Of a stretch of DNA of 64,000 nt, positions 1-12,300 are shown piece by piece (the stretch's first letter is position 1; each line of letters opens with the position of its first letter). A program made the position numbers and the translations under genes. This stretch comes from Prunus persica. Lineage: Eukaryota; Streptophyta; Magnoliopsida; Rosales; Rosaceae. The notes under the pieces are model-generated. The model had not been told where the DNA came from. It saw nothing but the letters and a program-made list of their open reading frames with translations, and did not search any database. Location: the NCBI RefSeq assembly GCF_000346465.2, contig NC_034012.1, positions 16,674,789 through 16,738,788 of the forward strand, given 5' to 3'.

Positions 1-106
1 AATACATCATGTTATCTAAGTAAGAGAGATGTTCATGCAACATAAATCCTATTAAATTTCTCATATAAACTTCATCGAAAAATTCAACAGGGTATAAGTT
101 TCTCAC

Positions 107-445
107 CGCCTTAACATCCTCAAAACTGTCTTCATATTGCCCGCCAAGTTCATTAACAATCACGAAACCCCTATTCTTTCTTTTCCTCATACTCTTATTG
201 ACAATAATACCCGGAAGAGCTTTCATTGAGAGCCGCATGTCATGCCCAGAATCAATAAATGAACTGCTCAATTCCAAGGAACCCGGTTTCACCAAACGCT
301 TCTTGGCCATTGAATTCCTTTGCAAAACCAATTCTCCTCCACTCTTGAGATTCATAGCAGTTGTAGGCAGTGCATCCAAACACAAGCATGGAGAAGTATG
401 CGAGTCCACGACTGACGAACCCACCACAGACAAAGCCCCTACCAT
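107..445 (-). CDS. RBCX2: Chaperonin-like RbcX protein 2 type, first coding exon (partial gene)
   Basis: Reading from the ATG at 445 down to 107 gives 113 codons beginning MVGALSVVGSS and ending GGQYEDSFEDVKA. A GTGAGA splice donor follows at 106-101 and the exon ends in phase 0. The serine-rich, cysteine-containing N-terminus looks like a plastid transit region, and the NELGGQYEDSFEDVK stretch is, from memory of the family, the conserved lead-in to the helical RbcX domain of plant RbcX2 proteins. RbcX is a homodimeric chaperone that binds the C-terminus of the Rubisco large subunit during holoenzyme assembly in the chloroplast stroma. The helical core would lie in later exons to the left of base 1, so the family call rests on the N-terminal part alone. 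Bases 1-106 are then the start of intron 1. No frame break is visible in this exon. Confidence 0.75.
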
Positions 446-1249
446 CCTCTCTCAAAAGCTCAAGCTCAAACCACCTTTTTTTTTTCTAATGATAAACACA
501 GATCAGAATTATTCTCAAAATCCAAACTTTTTAGCCGGAATTTAAGCAAGTAAGAGATACGCACGAAGTAATGCAAAAATCTGCTAATGGATCTCCAATA
601 AATTTGGAGATCCGCAATTACAGTCAGAGATTCAAGAACTATAAGAAATGGAGCCTGGTGAACAAAGAAGGTGTTTTTATTTTTGTATTTTTAGTCTGAA
701 CAAAGAAGGTGTTTTAGTGCAAGTAATTTGTGAGAGAATCTCGGAGATTTTGAAGGTGTGTGAACATCAACCAGACAAAAATCTGAGGTCCAAAATACTC
801 CACACAAGACGCGTTGGGATTCAAATCAAACTTTAGCTTCTTCTTTTTTTCACTTTTCTGAATATTCAATTCTCTAATATCTACCTACCTGGACGGTTTC
901 TCCAAATTGGTGGGCTTCCAGCCACGTGGTGGGAGAAATTGTCTGGCTTGTATTCCAAAAGAGTATCTGTTTATATTGACCACAGATTAATGGCATGTTT
1001 TCAACATAAACGCCCCGATTGGTTTATGGAAAAGAAAGTTTTGTGATAGGAAATTAATTATTTTTTCATATTTGATAAGTTTATGTATGGAAAATAGTTG
1101 CTTGGTATATGAGAAATGATTTTTCTTCTCTTTGACAAATGACATGGGAAATGATTTCTCCTTAAATCCATTCCTGAACTAAACGGGCCTAAAAAAATAA
1201 ATAAATAAAAATGGCAAGTTTACTTAACAAGAATGGAACAACTAGCACG
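446..1249. other. Upstream region of the RbcX gene; no other gene seen
   Basis: This AT-rich stretch must hold the 5' leader and promoter of the minus-strand RbcX gene. No coding potential beyond short chance ORFs is visible. Confidence 0.5.
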
Positions 1250-2140
1250 CGAGTGCATAACTTAATGGTAAGAGCATTTGCATGTAGATTAGTGATATCA
1301 GGTTTCAGTGGCGGAGCCAAGACTTCACACTAGAGGGGGCCCTTCACAAAACTTTAATTGTGTGTTTGGATGAAGGAAATAAACTTGGAATTTTGACAAA
1401 ACTCAGAATTTCTAAATTGACATGAACCAATTCTCGTGTTTGGATAAAAAAACATAGAAATTTAGAAATTCCGCGTGGGAAAAAACATGGAATTTGGAGA
1501 TCATAAATTCCAACTTTAAATTCTATCTAAAAGTTGTTATTTCTAAAATCCTAAGAGAGATTGAGTTTTTAAAAAATATAACTTTCCAAATAAAGATTAA
1601 ATTCTGTGTTTTAAATTCGTCACCCAAACAAAAAACTTTACAAATTCTAGAACATTAATTCCGTCATTTATGAAATCCTTTGTACTTTTAAATTTCCTCA
1701 TCTAAACGCACTGTAAAAAATAATTTGAATAGGAGCGCTCAAGCACTAACTGATTAAATAAGTTAATACGATACTAACTACTCGGTTTAGCCCACTTCAT
1801 AATATCATTCATATTGATTAATAATTTATCCATTCATTACAATCATAATTGTCTTTAGTTTCATATTTTAATCTCATCATCTACACTATTAAGAGAAAGT
1901 AGAAGAGTGATTAAGAAGTTTTATGGTTAATTTGTGGACAAAAAGAACCTAATATATTATTTATTTTAGAGTAAATATCCCGAAAATAATCTAATATATT
2001 ATAATATTATATGTCATATATAATATATAAATACAAGGGATATAAAGATTAAGGGGGCCTGGGACCACTCTAGTCCCTACACAGCTCCGCCCCTATTAGG
2101 TTCAAACCCCAATGACATCAAAAAACACTAAGAAATCAAA
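1250..2140 (+). mobile_element. tRNA-related SINE interrupted by a younger TIR element
   Basis: At 1254-1274 there is an A-box-like stretch (TAACTTAATGGTAAGAGCA), and at 2099-2110 a B-box-like stretch (GGTTCAAACCCC). Together they look like the two halves of the internal RNA polymerase III promoter of a tRNA-derived SINE. They are separated by 788 bp of inserted element (1306-2093). If that insert and one copy of the flanking duplication are removed, the A-to-B spacing returns to about 40 bp, as expected for a tRNA-like head. The outer ends of the SINE could not be fixed. Confidence 0.5.
1306..2093. mobile_element. Non-autonomous TIR DNA transposon (CAGTGGCGGAGCC ends)
   Basis: The left end reads CAGTGGCGGAGCC and the right end is an imperfect inverted copy, GCTCCGCCCC. 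Similarity continues inward to ACTAGAG on both sides. The flanking 10-mers TATCAGGTTT (1296-1305) and TATTAGGTTC (2094-2103) match at 8 of 10 positions. This fits an aged 9-10 bp target-site duplication of the Mutator type, although the superfamily is an inference. The interior has no usable ORF. Confidence 0.6.
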
Positions 2141-2377
2141 TGAGAATTGTAAAGTTGTAAGGTTAATTTTTGGAAGGAAGAGGAAGAACATGAATGGGAA
2201 TTAGGTCAACAACTCCCTAGTCGATCTAATTTCTGATTTTAAGGGTGTGTGATTACATTTTTAAGGTGGGATTCACATGTTTTAGTAAACGTGAGAGAAG
2301 TTAGGTATTAGAATCTCTCTCATACTTCCCATACTCATTGCTGGTAAGTAAACATGCAATAAAACCATAAATGTTCT

Positions 2378-3089
2378 TGTTAATCGTGTATCCTTCTCGT
2401 ATAGATAACCTGGGCCCTATCTGGGTTTGGGCCTGTGCTGGGCCTTCGGGTTTGAGTAAGCTCTGAAGGAAGATCCACACACTTTAAACGATATCAGAAC
2501 TATGGTGGACTGGAGTTGATTCCAGCCTAACCCTCTTCGAAAGTTAAGTCAGAAACTATCTTTTGTTTGAGAGAGAATGGATATAGGGTTTTTATCATAT
2601 GAAGAAGTTATTACCTCTGTCCTGGTGTAGGTGAAGGGTATTTATAGGGAGAGGGGGATCAAGATATTTTGTAGAGAAGATATTGATCTCTTGTTCCCCT
2701 GGTCTAAGTTGCATTGAATGTGCTGCCTATGGTCACCATATAGCTGGACAGAGGTCAGGTGGTGAAGTGACAAGTAACCAAGGATGGGAGATGAATTATA
2801 TGATCTCTTCCCATCACTTGTCTGTTCATTCGGGGACTAATGGATATGGCGACACCTATTTAAGGATGGGATGCGCATTTAACCAACCTTCGTACTCAGC
2901 CAGGCTTTTTCATTTAATGCATCTGTAAGACATGATGACATAGTGGTCAGGTCAGTCTGTGAACCACCAGTCTCATTCTGATCTGTCACATTCTCTTTGA
3001 GCAATTCTTTGTTGGTCACACCGGTCGGGTCGGTATGCGAGTTGTCTTTCGAGGGGCTTGAACCATAATGATAGTATAAGCTATCAACA
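2378..3089. mobile_element. Solo LTR of an LTR retrotransposon (712 bp)
   Basis: The block starts TGTTAATCG, ends GCTATCAACA, and is flanked by perfect 5-bp duplications GTTCT at 2373-2377 and 3090-3094. TG...CA ends with a 5-bp duplication and no internal gag or pol are the marks of a solo LTR left by LTR-LTR recombination. An 81-residue ORF inside resembles nothing recognisable. Confidence 0.75.
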
Positions 3090-3094
3090 GTTCT

Positions 3095-4004
3095 TCGGTT
3101 AGATTTTTGGTTGACAACACAAGTGTATAGTAAAAGAAACGTCTCATGATGATTAGCTATGGATGATGCTTTTATTTGATTACATGACCCTATATATTTT
3201 GCTAAATTCTTAATCCGATTATTCTTTCAAAACATTACTAAAAAAATTCTCATTTCCTCTAAATTTAATTAATATGCTCAGCAACCGAAGGATTTTGTTG
3301 CAATTTGCTTTAGTTGTTTTTGGACATTGTTGTCAGTTTAGGACATTAATTTGCTATTATGTGTATTTGAATCAGTAAAGACTCAAGGTTTCCTCAAATC
3401 CACTTTATGTTTTGTATTTTCTTCAAGACTTGATATGGTGAATTTAATAATTGTGATACTTCAAATTATGATAATAGTGCTCGTTTAAGCTCATGGGTTT
3501 TCTCGAGTCTTGTAAATTTGAGTTTAGGACCCTCGGGTTGGACTTGAAAATGGTCAGTAATTTTCAAAATTTTAAAAGCAGCGTCGGTTTCATTGAACGT
3601 TTTTTTCGCTTTCCTTCTTTTTTGTGGTGAATCAAGACGGGGGAGACTACAAACAAAGAGACGGCAAGGTGGGAAACAAATTGGTCAAGCCAACCATTCT
3701 GAATCCGTGTCGCAGTAGCCGACAATGGTTCACAAGGAGGGCAAATTTTCTTATTTTTCTTTATTAAAAAGGAAATTTGTTTTTTTCATTAATAAACTGG
3801 CGATGCCATTTCTGGGCAGATCCTGACCGTTCAATAGATCCAAGGGGGGAGATATTAGCCCCGCATTAGAAACGCACCGCATCACACCTTTCCTCTCGTC
3901 CTCTCTCTCTCTCTTACTTAGCCATCGTCTCCAGGACTCGATTCACAGGTGGAAAACGCCGTCGTTTTCTGGTGAAACAACAGTCAGTGGTGAGAGACGC
4001 AAGG
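3095..4004 (+). promoter_or_regulatory. Upstream and 5' leader region of NRPB8
   Basis: No gene is seen here. A CT-rich tract at about 3896-3914 lies just before the NRPB8 start codon and probably belongs to the leader or core promoter. Confidence 0.4.
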
Positions 4005-6424
4005 ATGGTTGATCGTCTGTTCGAGGATATATTTCAGATTCTGCGACTGAACCCAGATGGCAAAAAGTTTGATAAAGGTATTGCAAGTTTAAACATTCTT
4101 GTACAAAAAATTTCAAGATGATTTTTTTTCTCTTGTTTCGTTAATTTTTTTGGTACTTGGTAGTTACTCGAATCGAAGCAAAGAGTGAGACTTGCGAGAT
4201 GTTCATGCACCTAGATGTGAATTCAGAGGTATATCCCATGAGGGAAGGTGAGAAATTCTCAATGGCTCTAACTTCCACAATCAATTTGGATGGAACACCT
4301 GATACTGGCTATTTCACTCAGGTAGACTTCTATTTATTCCTTTTCTTAATTTTTTTTTTTAATGTTGCTTATGGGGTAATTCCCTGCTTGTTTGTACCGT
4401 ATCTATACTGGAAAAGTGTGACATGTATGAAAGCATGTACCTTGTGGATGGAGTGTACAGTTGAAAAGAATTCACAAGTTGGGTTATTAGCTTGAGAGTT
4501 ATTATCAGGGTTTTTAGCACAAATGGCAGAACTGGGATTTTCATGAAACCCTATTTTTTGGACCTCCATTCTCTGTCTGTTTTAGGGGTTTATTCTTTAA
4601 ATTAAAAAAAAAAAATTGTTATTTTGGGTTCTCTAGCAGTTTCTATATGTCATGATGGAACACAAATTATGCGGTTGATTTAGGAGGCCAGTGAGAATGT
4701 CATGTAGGTTTGGTATGTGAAAGGACAATAGGAGTGTGGGATGGCTTGAGATTGAGATTTTGGACAAATTATGGTGTGGTGACACTCTTCTTTGAGATTC
4801 ATTCTTTGTTTTGATTAGCTTGGTTGTTGATATAAGGAAGCTCTCTTCTTTGAGTTGGATCTGGGTCATTAGAAAGTGGATGGTTATGAGGTTGTAGGGT
4901 GGAATACTTTTATGCAGGGTAATTTATTGGGTTAAAGTAAGGGGGTGGGGTGCTTTTTTATTTATTTATATTATGCTGGAGAAGCTGCCGTCTTCGTAGA
5001 TGTCTTTTTCTATTAGATCTTTTTATTGGGCTTTAGTGGGAGCAGAATCTATTTTCGTTAATAAAATATCTAGTGTTCTAAGTTCCTCATAAAAACTGTT
5101 TTTTGGATGGATGGCACCATAGAGAAACTGCAATGAGTCGAATAACTTGATTTTAGGGGAAAATTTACGGTGAGGGCTGTTACATTGCAAATGGCAGACG
5201 TGGTTGACCAAAATCTATTACACTCTTGTGTAGGTGGATTTAACTTATGGGAACTTGCATTCTCTTTATTTGGCATTTCGTGTATATCCTTGGACATTGT
5301 TTGGGCTCCTTTCAGTGTGGCATGTCATTTTGTTATAAGAAGGATGATGTAGTTTGGACTTTGGAGGCCTACCTCTTTGTGTGCCATGTGTTCTTTTTGA
5401 TTAGTAAGGAACAACGGGTGATTGCGCATTAGTATTTTCAAAGTTGCAGATTGGGGCCACATCTTGAGTTTTGTTATTTATGTGAACGCCTTCTTTTTTA
5501 GAAATTTTTTTTTGCTTTTAGGTTTCTATTCTTCTTGCCTTCAAATAAATTTTTTCTTAAATGGAAAAACAATCCAATACCATGACTGGGCTCTGTCACA
5601 TCAAGTTGGTGATAGTTTCTACCTGTATTGGATCATGTATCTGAAATGCAGATATTATAGCTTATAGGTCAATATATGAAAAAGCCATCTTTGATAATGA
5701 CAAATTGACAACGCCTTGAGAAGATGATTCTGAGGATGATTATGTGTTCCATGTTTTCTTGACGTAGCTTAGCTGTAGCAGTTTCTGTTTGGTTGTTTAC
5801 CAAATTATTGAGCCATATTACGCCTAACTAATAAAGGTACCCTTTTTGCAGGGCAATCGCAAGACATTGGCCGATGAATATGAATACGTCATGCAAGGGA
5901 AGCTTTTCAAAATTTCTGAAGGTTCTAAACGTGATCCCAAAGCGTAAGTAATTAAAAAAAATTATTAGGATCTACAGTGTGCTATTTGTTTGTATGTTTG
6001 TGAAAAAAGACGAAGAAAATATCAAATGTAGGTATCCTGAAAGTGGTTGCTCTTCTGAATTGGTATAAGCTGACATGAATTTGATGAAGTCCACTTACAA
6101 GGCATCATATCCCCTACAACTATGACTCAGATCCTTGTTATTTCTGCAACATATTGTGGAGGATAATGAAGCCAATCATATGACAGTCATTTGCTCTGAT
6201 TGCTTTTCATTCAGAAAGACAAATTATTGGGGTTTAAGTAAAACTTTATGTCATGTTAACTGAGAAGGTCTTTTTTATTGTTCTCTTCTAATTTTCTTGT
6301 CTTTGGGTTCAGGGAGGTAAATGCTTCATTTGGTGGCCTTTTGATGATGCTGAAGGGGGAAGCCTCTCAATTCAAGAACTTTGAACTTGATCAGAGGATG
6401 TTTCTCCTCATAAGGAAGCTATGA
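4005..6424 (+). CDS. NRPB8: DNA-directed RNA polymerases I, II and III subunit 8 (RPABC3/RPB8), four coding exons
   Basis: Exons are 4005-4077, 4164-4321, 5852-5943 and 6313-6424, with GT-AG introns and phases that join exactly into 144 residues ([15 protein letters not shown]... to ...RMFLLIRKL). The signature segments [13 protein letters not shown] and [11 protein letters not shown] and the C-terminal [14 protein letters not shown] are those of plant RPB8, which is usually about 146 residues. RPB8 is a small OB-fold subunit shared by the three nuclear RNA polymerases and, in plants, by Pol IV and V. The second intron is long (about 1.5 kb). The start was chosen because the upstream sequence is CT-rich leader and the first codons match the family N-terminus. 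No frameshift or internal stop is seen. Confidence 0.95.
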
Positions 6425-7474
6425 GACTTGACAGTATCCAATGTGGAATGGTCTACAGCTCTCTCCTAAGAGGAACATTTTTAGGCTTTTCTTATGTAAA
6501 CTTGTGCTGAACCTTGACGGTTCAGATTAAGCCTGTGTTGAGTAGAGGGCTCCCTGACTAAACTTGAGGTTGCTACATAAAGTCTAAAGAGTAGTGTGTA
6601 GGCATGAAATGCTATGACATTGACAGTTTAAAATTTATGTTGTCAAAATTAAACTCTTGCCAAGAGCCCATGATCTTTGGATGGCTCATGAATAGTAGTA
6701 ACCATTCTAGTGCAGCCATAATGGTTTTTTTACCCTATTTTGGTTCAAAGCTGTGAGCTGATAAATGTGTTTGATTTGATATGATATCTGGCTCAGTCAG
6801 CAATACGGTTATAAATTAGATACAATTCCCCTTAAGAATGATTGGTAGGTTTTTGTGTAAGAGAATCTACAAGGGACTCTTTAAACCACCTCCTTAGATA
6901 AATTTAGAGAGGAATTGGAAAAATATAACTTCAACCATGCTATGTATTCACTTCTTAAAATATGGAGGATCTCTAGGAGTTTCTAAATTTGAAGAGAGAG
7001 AAATGACTCATAGTGGCTCTTTATAATTTAATGTTGTTTAGTTTTATCATGCATAGTTTAAACTTTTAATTAATGCTAACTATTTTATATATATTTTTTT
7101 TTTTATAGAAATGTACCAATCATATTGAAATATAAAAAATAACTATAGTATTTATGAATCCTTAAACTAGAGAGTATGATTGGAGTTCAAATTTTATAGA
7201 GAGCTCCTAAAATAACTTTTGAGTGTTTTTAACTAAATTTTAACTAAAAAATAGGGAGCACTATTGTAAATGCTCTAAGTATGCTACTTGCGTCTTTAAT
7301 CACATAGGTTTTTGTATAAGGCGGCTAATAATAATAATAAAGATTGTAACAAAAGAAAAAGAAAAATACTTTACATGGAACAGGAGAAGTCGTGAATCGG
7401 GGGAGTCATTAATTGGGGAGCTAATGAATACGCATCGGATCAACTACTTCTCTAATTAATCTAATTTATTTTAT
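6425..7474. other. 3' flank of NRPB8, AT-rich
   Basis: The first 200 bp or so should hold the NRPB8 3' untranslated region. The rest is AT-rich with no gene. The part around 6840-7280 has the look of an old MITE, but matching inverted ends could not be found. Confidence 0.35.
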
Positions 7475-7479
7475 CATGT

Positions 7480-7678
7480 TGTAGGGGTCTTTTTGTTCCA
7501 GCAGCCTGACGTATGGGCTTGGGCTGCTGCGAGAAGAAAACAAGCAGGATTCCCCCAACGCCTAAGTTCAAGAACCAAGCTCCCAAAAGAGTTTTAAAAG
7601 TTTGATAAAACTTTAGAAAACTACGTTCAGGTCCATTTCACTAATAACCAAATAAACACAACCGAATTAATGAATGGC

Positions 7679-7712
<34 letters not shown>

Positions 7713-8909
7713 ATGAGTTTCTTGCATAATACGAAGATCAAAATGGGACAAAAGAAAAAACTAGGAGGATTTCTATCCTAGGGAAAGAAGAAAACAGCAA
7801 GAGAAGAAGATTGGGTGGCTTGAGTAAATTCCTAGTTGCTTGACAAAGCTTGGTCAGGCTCTGGATGGTGATTTTGTTGGGTAGAGGAGGATCCCTTTTA
7901 TAGGCACGGAAAACCCTAATTTTATCTAGCTTTCTTCTTCCCTTTTTCTTTGCTTCTTCCCATTCAATCCTACTTGGTAAAATTTTCCTATCCAAGGCGC
8001 ATGGGTAATGAGCCCTTTGTGGTTCCAAGGGTTTGACGCAGCTGGACCTCCCCATGAGGGTGAGGCGCCACTTGTTTTCCCTCTTGGTTTTCAAAATGGA
8101 GCTAACAGAGGAAAAGAAAATGGGTATAGTCTTTTGTCCAGTGGGTACTCTTCTTTCACTCATAGATTTCCTTTGGTCCTTGCTATGGCTTCTCATTGAC
8201 CGTTTTGAAGCTTTGACAAAGATGAAGCACGATGCCTGATTTTCATAAGGCGTTGGGCTGGGCCTGTGCGTACAGTGTTAGGTTATTAACATATTATCTC
8301 CAGCATCTAATGGGTTTTCGTCAAGCTGCCGTAAATAGCTTGCTTATTTTGGGCATTTTACTAGTGTGGGTTTGTCTAAGTGTTATAGTGGATTACTAGA
8401 TGCCCTCCCAAGGCTTTGGACCATTTTTCTCCTTCTCTCATGCTAACCCATGTATTTGGGCCCGAGGAATGGGCTTGAGTTTTAATGCTCCCAAGTAACT
8501 TAAAACTTTCATTCTTCGAACCCTTAATGGGCCCTGTGATTACTTGTTCCCTTCCATACCACAACCTTCTCAACAAGCTTCGGGTAATTTTGTGGCTTGG
8601 GCCCACTTAAGCTTGTGGCACGGCTTGGGGTATCATTATAGTGGTCCTTTGCATGGCGTTTATTTAACATGCTTGCGTTTTGAGTTTTCATCATGCCGTG
8701 ATAGGCTATAATTGGGCCAAGTATTGTGAAGCCGATATGCTCTTGACCCTTTTGCATGTGCTTGCTTGGCATGACACGTGGCCTGTGGCTTGTATTGGTG
8801 TGTCCTACAAATTCTCTTTTGTCCCGATCGGTCTCCCTTTGCGTTCAATTATCTGTGTTGGGTCAAAAATTAATCTGGGCTTAGCCCCTTGAATTTTTAG
8901 GCCTCAACA
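7480..8909. mobile_element. Solo LTR of an LTR retrotransposon (1430 bp)
   Basis: The block starts TGTAGGGGTC, ends GGCCTCAACA, and is flanked by perfect 5-bp duplications CATGT (7475-7479 and 8910-8914). It carries a (GA)n tract at about 7680-7711 and a minus-strand 152-codon ORF that resembles nothing known. No primer-binding site, gag or pol is present, so this is a solo LTR. The large size is more typical of Gypsy-type LTRs, but the superfamily is not shown by the sequence. Confidence 0.8.
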
Positions 8910-8914
8910 CATGT

Positions 8915-9312
8915 ATTAGTATTAGATTACGAATTTTAACGTGTTCTTCACATAATTTTTAATTTTTTATGTTTTAATAAATGTAAGAAATTAATAAATA
9001 CAGTGATGATAATGATAATAATAGCTAATAAAAAGCGATTTATATTTAACGCTACTTCTCTTTGTTCTATTTTTTTTTTGGCCATGTGAAATTGTTGTTC
9101 TGTTCATAAATAAAATAAAAAAACCAAAAAGAAGAAAATATTCATTCATCAAGGCTTTTTATTCTTTTTTTGTTTTTTTGGCTTTCCTGCTTCTTATTAG
9201 ACGCTCTCTCGGACCTGGGCTCTCGTTTCTCTTCTAATTCGAAAGGAAACTCTGAAGTGGCTAAGAGACAGAAACATCAAGTGGGTAAGACGACGACGAT
9301 AATTCTACGAAC
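8915..9312 (+). promoter_or_regulatory. Promoter and 5' leader of the hnRNP H/F-like gene
   Basis: This AT-rich stretch becomes CT-rich towards 9300. It contains no other gene. Transcription probably starts between about 9150 and 9230. Confidence 0.35.
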
Positions 9313-12300
9313 ATGTTCTACAGAGGGTAACACACTTTCCTTTTCTCCAATTTCTTGCTCTTTCTCTCTTCTACTTCTTCTATTATTATTAAATAGAATC
9401 GTCTTTGCGATTTCTCTCGTTCTTTTCATCATGTTTAGGTTATTTCATTCATATATAGTTGTCCTCTTTCTCGACTGGTTTCAATCGATGGGCTTTATCA
9501 ATTAATCTTTATGATTTTTATTTTTTTTGTTTTTGTTCTTGTCGCTTAATTCTCGAGTGGTATGAATCGGACAATGCCCAGAATTTAAATTCGACTTTTT
9601 TCTTTTTTGTTGAAAACTTATGGGTTGTTTGGATTAGATTTGATTTGAACAAAAAGGGGTTGACATAGGCCTTCGTTGAAGTTTGAACAGCTTAAATTGA
9701 TATGATTAGGATTAAGTTCCTTAATTCTTTATTCATATGTTCTGTGTTTGTTTTCTTTGGCTTTATATTGTTAACTACGATGAGAATTTAACAAATTTAA
9801 GGAGCATAGCTAGTTATTTATGATTATAGAACCCTTATTCAGACCAATAAACTAGTTTTCAGTAATTCGTTCGTAATTATATAGTCGTGGTTTTATATGT
9901 TTCACTAGGTAATAATGATAGGACTGGGATTTTTTTTTTCTATGTTCTTTATGGGTCTGAGGAAAATTGGGCAATGCTTAAAATTTTAGAGGAACTGATT
10001 AATTCCCTTGTTTCAAAATAGACAAGCAGTTAAAGGAAAAAGTTCATCGAAACATGAAACTAGAAACTAAAACAATTTCGAAAATCTTATTTGAAACCTG
10101 AATAAAATGTTTGACCTCATTAATGTCTTCAGAGAACATTGCTAATCAAAGTTTCCCAATTATTTTATTATTTTATAAGGGGTTCCAGTAGCTAAAACCA
10201 GGTAAAGAGTACCTAGTATTATTGATATGGATAATAAAAATATACTTACGAGTGTCCCAGTGATTTGTTGACAAAATGTAATTGTTCTATTCTCCCAAGA
10301 AATAACCATATAATTTTGTTCTTTGCACAAAAGAAACCGTTTTTCTTTATTTCATAATGTTTACACCCAAGATGTTTCCCTACTCCTTGAGGTTTAAAAG
10401 CTAGTACCTCAACCCCAAAGGGAATGCTTCACACTCTGGACCTAATCAGGCCTAGAGTAGCATTCAAGTCGTATGGGTTTCATGTTAGGTTTGCAATCTA
10501 ATTCATATTGAATACTAGCAAGAACTCTAATCCAACTTGATTTATTAACTCTGTCAGATGACATGACATTACTTGTGTTGTGGTTGGGTCAATTCTCATT
10601 TCATTGCCAAGTCATGTTAGTGGATAGTGTTCATGTCTTCTCATTTATGTTATTGCCAATATTAGTCAACCCTAATCCGAACTCTTTTGTTAAACAGTGG
10701 AATGGTTTGACGCTAACCTAACCTGCTTATTAGTGGTGTCGTGTTTGGGTTGGTCCATATATATTATGAATTAAAAAATTAAAACAAGGTTTTTCTTATT
10801 TCTAACCAAACTTACTACTCATACGTTCCTTATAAAATAAAACACCACTTCATCCGGATATTAGAAAAACCATTTAAAAAAATATTATAAGTCTACAAGG
10901 AGTCATACAATACATATTAAGAAATGGAAGATTTTAGTCTTGTCTTCCTATGATATTAATCAAACAGTTTTCTCGAGTCGAGATTATTTGTGAATGACAC
11001 TAACCCGACCTGTTTATTTTTGTTTGATGGTCATGCCATTATGAGTCATGTCAAGTAATGGTCAACCCTAATGCACTAACTTCATTGACCAAAAGAAAAA
11101 AAAACTCACTAACTTCGAGTTGGGCTCGATTTGTGGTGTTGTTTCCTGTTAAACCTTTTGTACTTAAGATTAGTCCCTTTATTTATGAATCAAATCTTCC
11201 CTCTTAAGTTCCTCATTGAAAAAAATAATTTGCTTGCCTATATTCTTGGCAACACTGAGAAGAAGTATCCTATAATTTTTTAAGGTTAGATACCGCCGTA
11301 ATAAAGATGGATATTCATTCATTTACAATTTGTCCTGGTGCATTATGGGTATGCTGGTTTCTTTATGATTCATTGCAAGTATTCCACATCGGGAAAGGAG
11401 TTAGTGCACAAGGGCTGCTTGTTAATCTGCGCTGTAATACGTAGTTATATGGGATGTTTCATGGACTCTGGAATTTGCGAAGGTGGAGCATAATATTGTG
11501 GATACTATGAGACAAGCTACAATACACATCACATGAAAATTTGATACGAATGACGTTGATTAAATCTAGACTTTTATAAAATCGTGTGTGAGAAGGCGCA
11601 GTTTTTTTTGGGTGCTAAACAACAGAGATATAGGAAGGAAAACAAAGACAAAATCAACCTGGGGACTTCATTCTCCTACATCCACACAAAGAACATAAAA
11701 AGAACTAGCAAGATTATTGGGTGCTGTATTAGCCTTTCTAGTTACAAATTCAACCAACCGAAAGCGTGTCTTTTGATTACTTCAATTCCAGAGTTGTATG
11801 CTACATCCAAATTGATGCAAGTTGAAATTTTACTTAATAACTAATTTCAAGAGTGAACTTTGGACTAGAAACCTGGACATTGAAATCCGGCTTTATCTGG
11901 ATTTATGATTGCTATCTTGGACTTACAACCTTGGTTCTGGTTATTATTGTCATTGTCTTCCATGTTGAACAGCTTAGGTATGTAAACCTCTTTTTTCTAC
12001 TCATCAAGTACCTGAACTTAGTAAATACTTTGACATAGGTGTTCATCATCATAGTTGTGTATTATGATTGCACCATTACATTACGTATTGAATAACCTGA
12101 TTGCAAATGTAATTGTTAGGAAATTGAAGCTTAGAAATATATATTGCTGAGTATTATAAACAGTACCTCATGAATTCCTAATCTTGAATTCCATTTTAGT
12201 GCAGCTATTATTCTTCTAGGTTTTGTTTTAGGTCACAGGTTGTAACTCATGTGTATTGCAATATAAAAATTGTGACTTAATGCAAACTGGATGAGAAATG

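Noticed and set aside
198..545. 115-codon plus-strand ORF
   Set aside because: It lies antisense to the RbcX first exon, whose codons give a recognisable protein; the plus-strand frame has no similarity I can name.
2099..2110. Candidate tRNA gene
   Set aside because: Only B-box-like sequence is present; no acceptor stem or anticodon arm could be formed, and the A-box half lies across an insertion, as in a SINE. The box pair at 47627-47700 was rejected as a tRNA for the same lack of a cloverleaf.
6840..7280. MITE downstream of NRPB8
   Set aside because: The sequence has the style of a MITE, but no matching inverted ends or target duplication were found.
7738..8196. 152-codon minus-strand ORF
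   Set aside because: It lies wholly within the solo LTR and shows no domain; chance ORF in repeat DNA.
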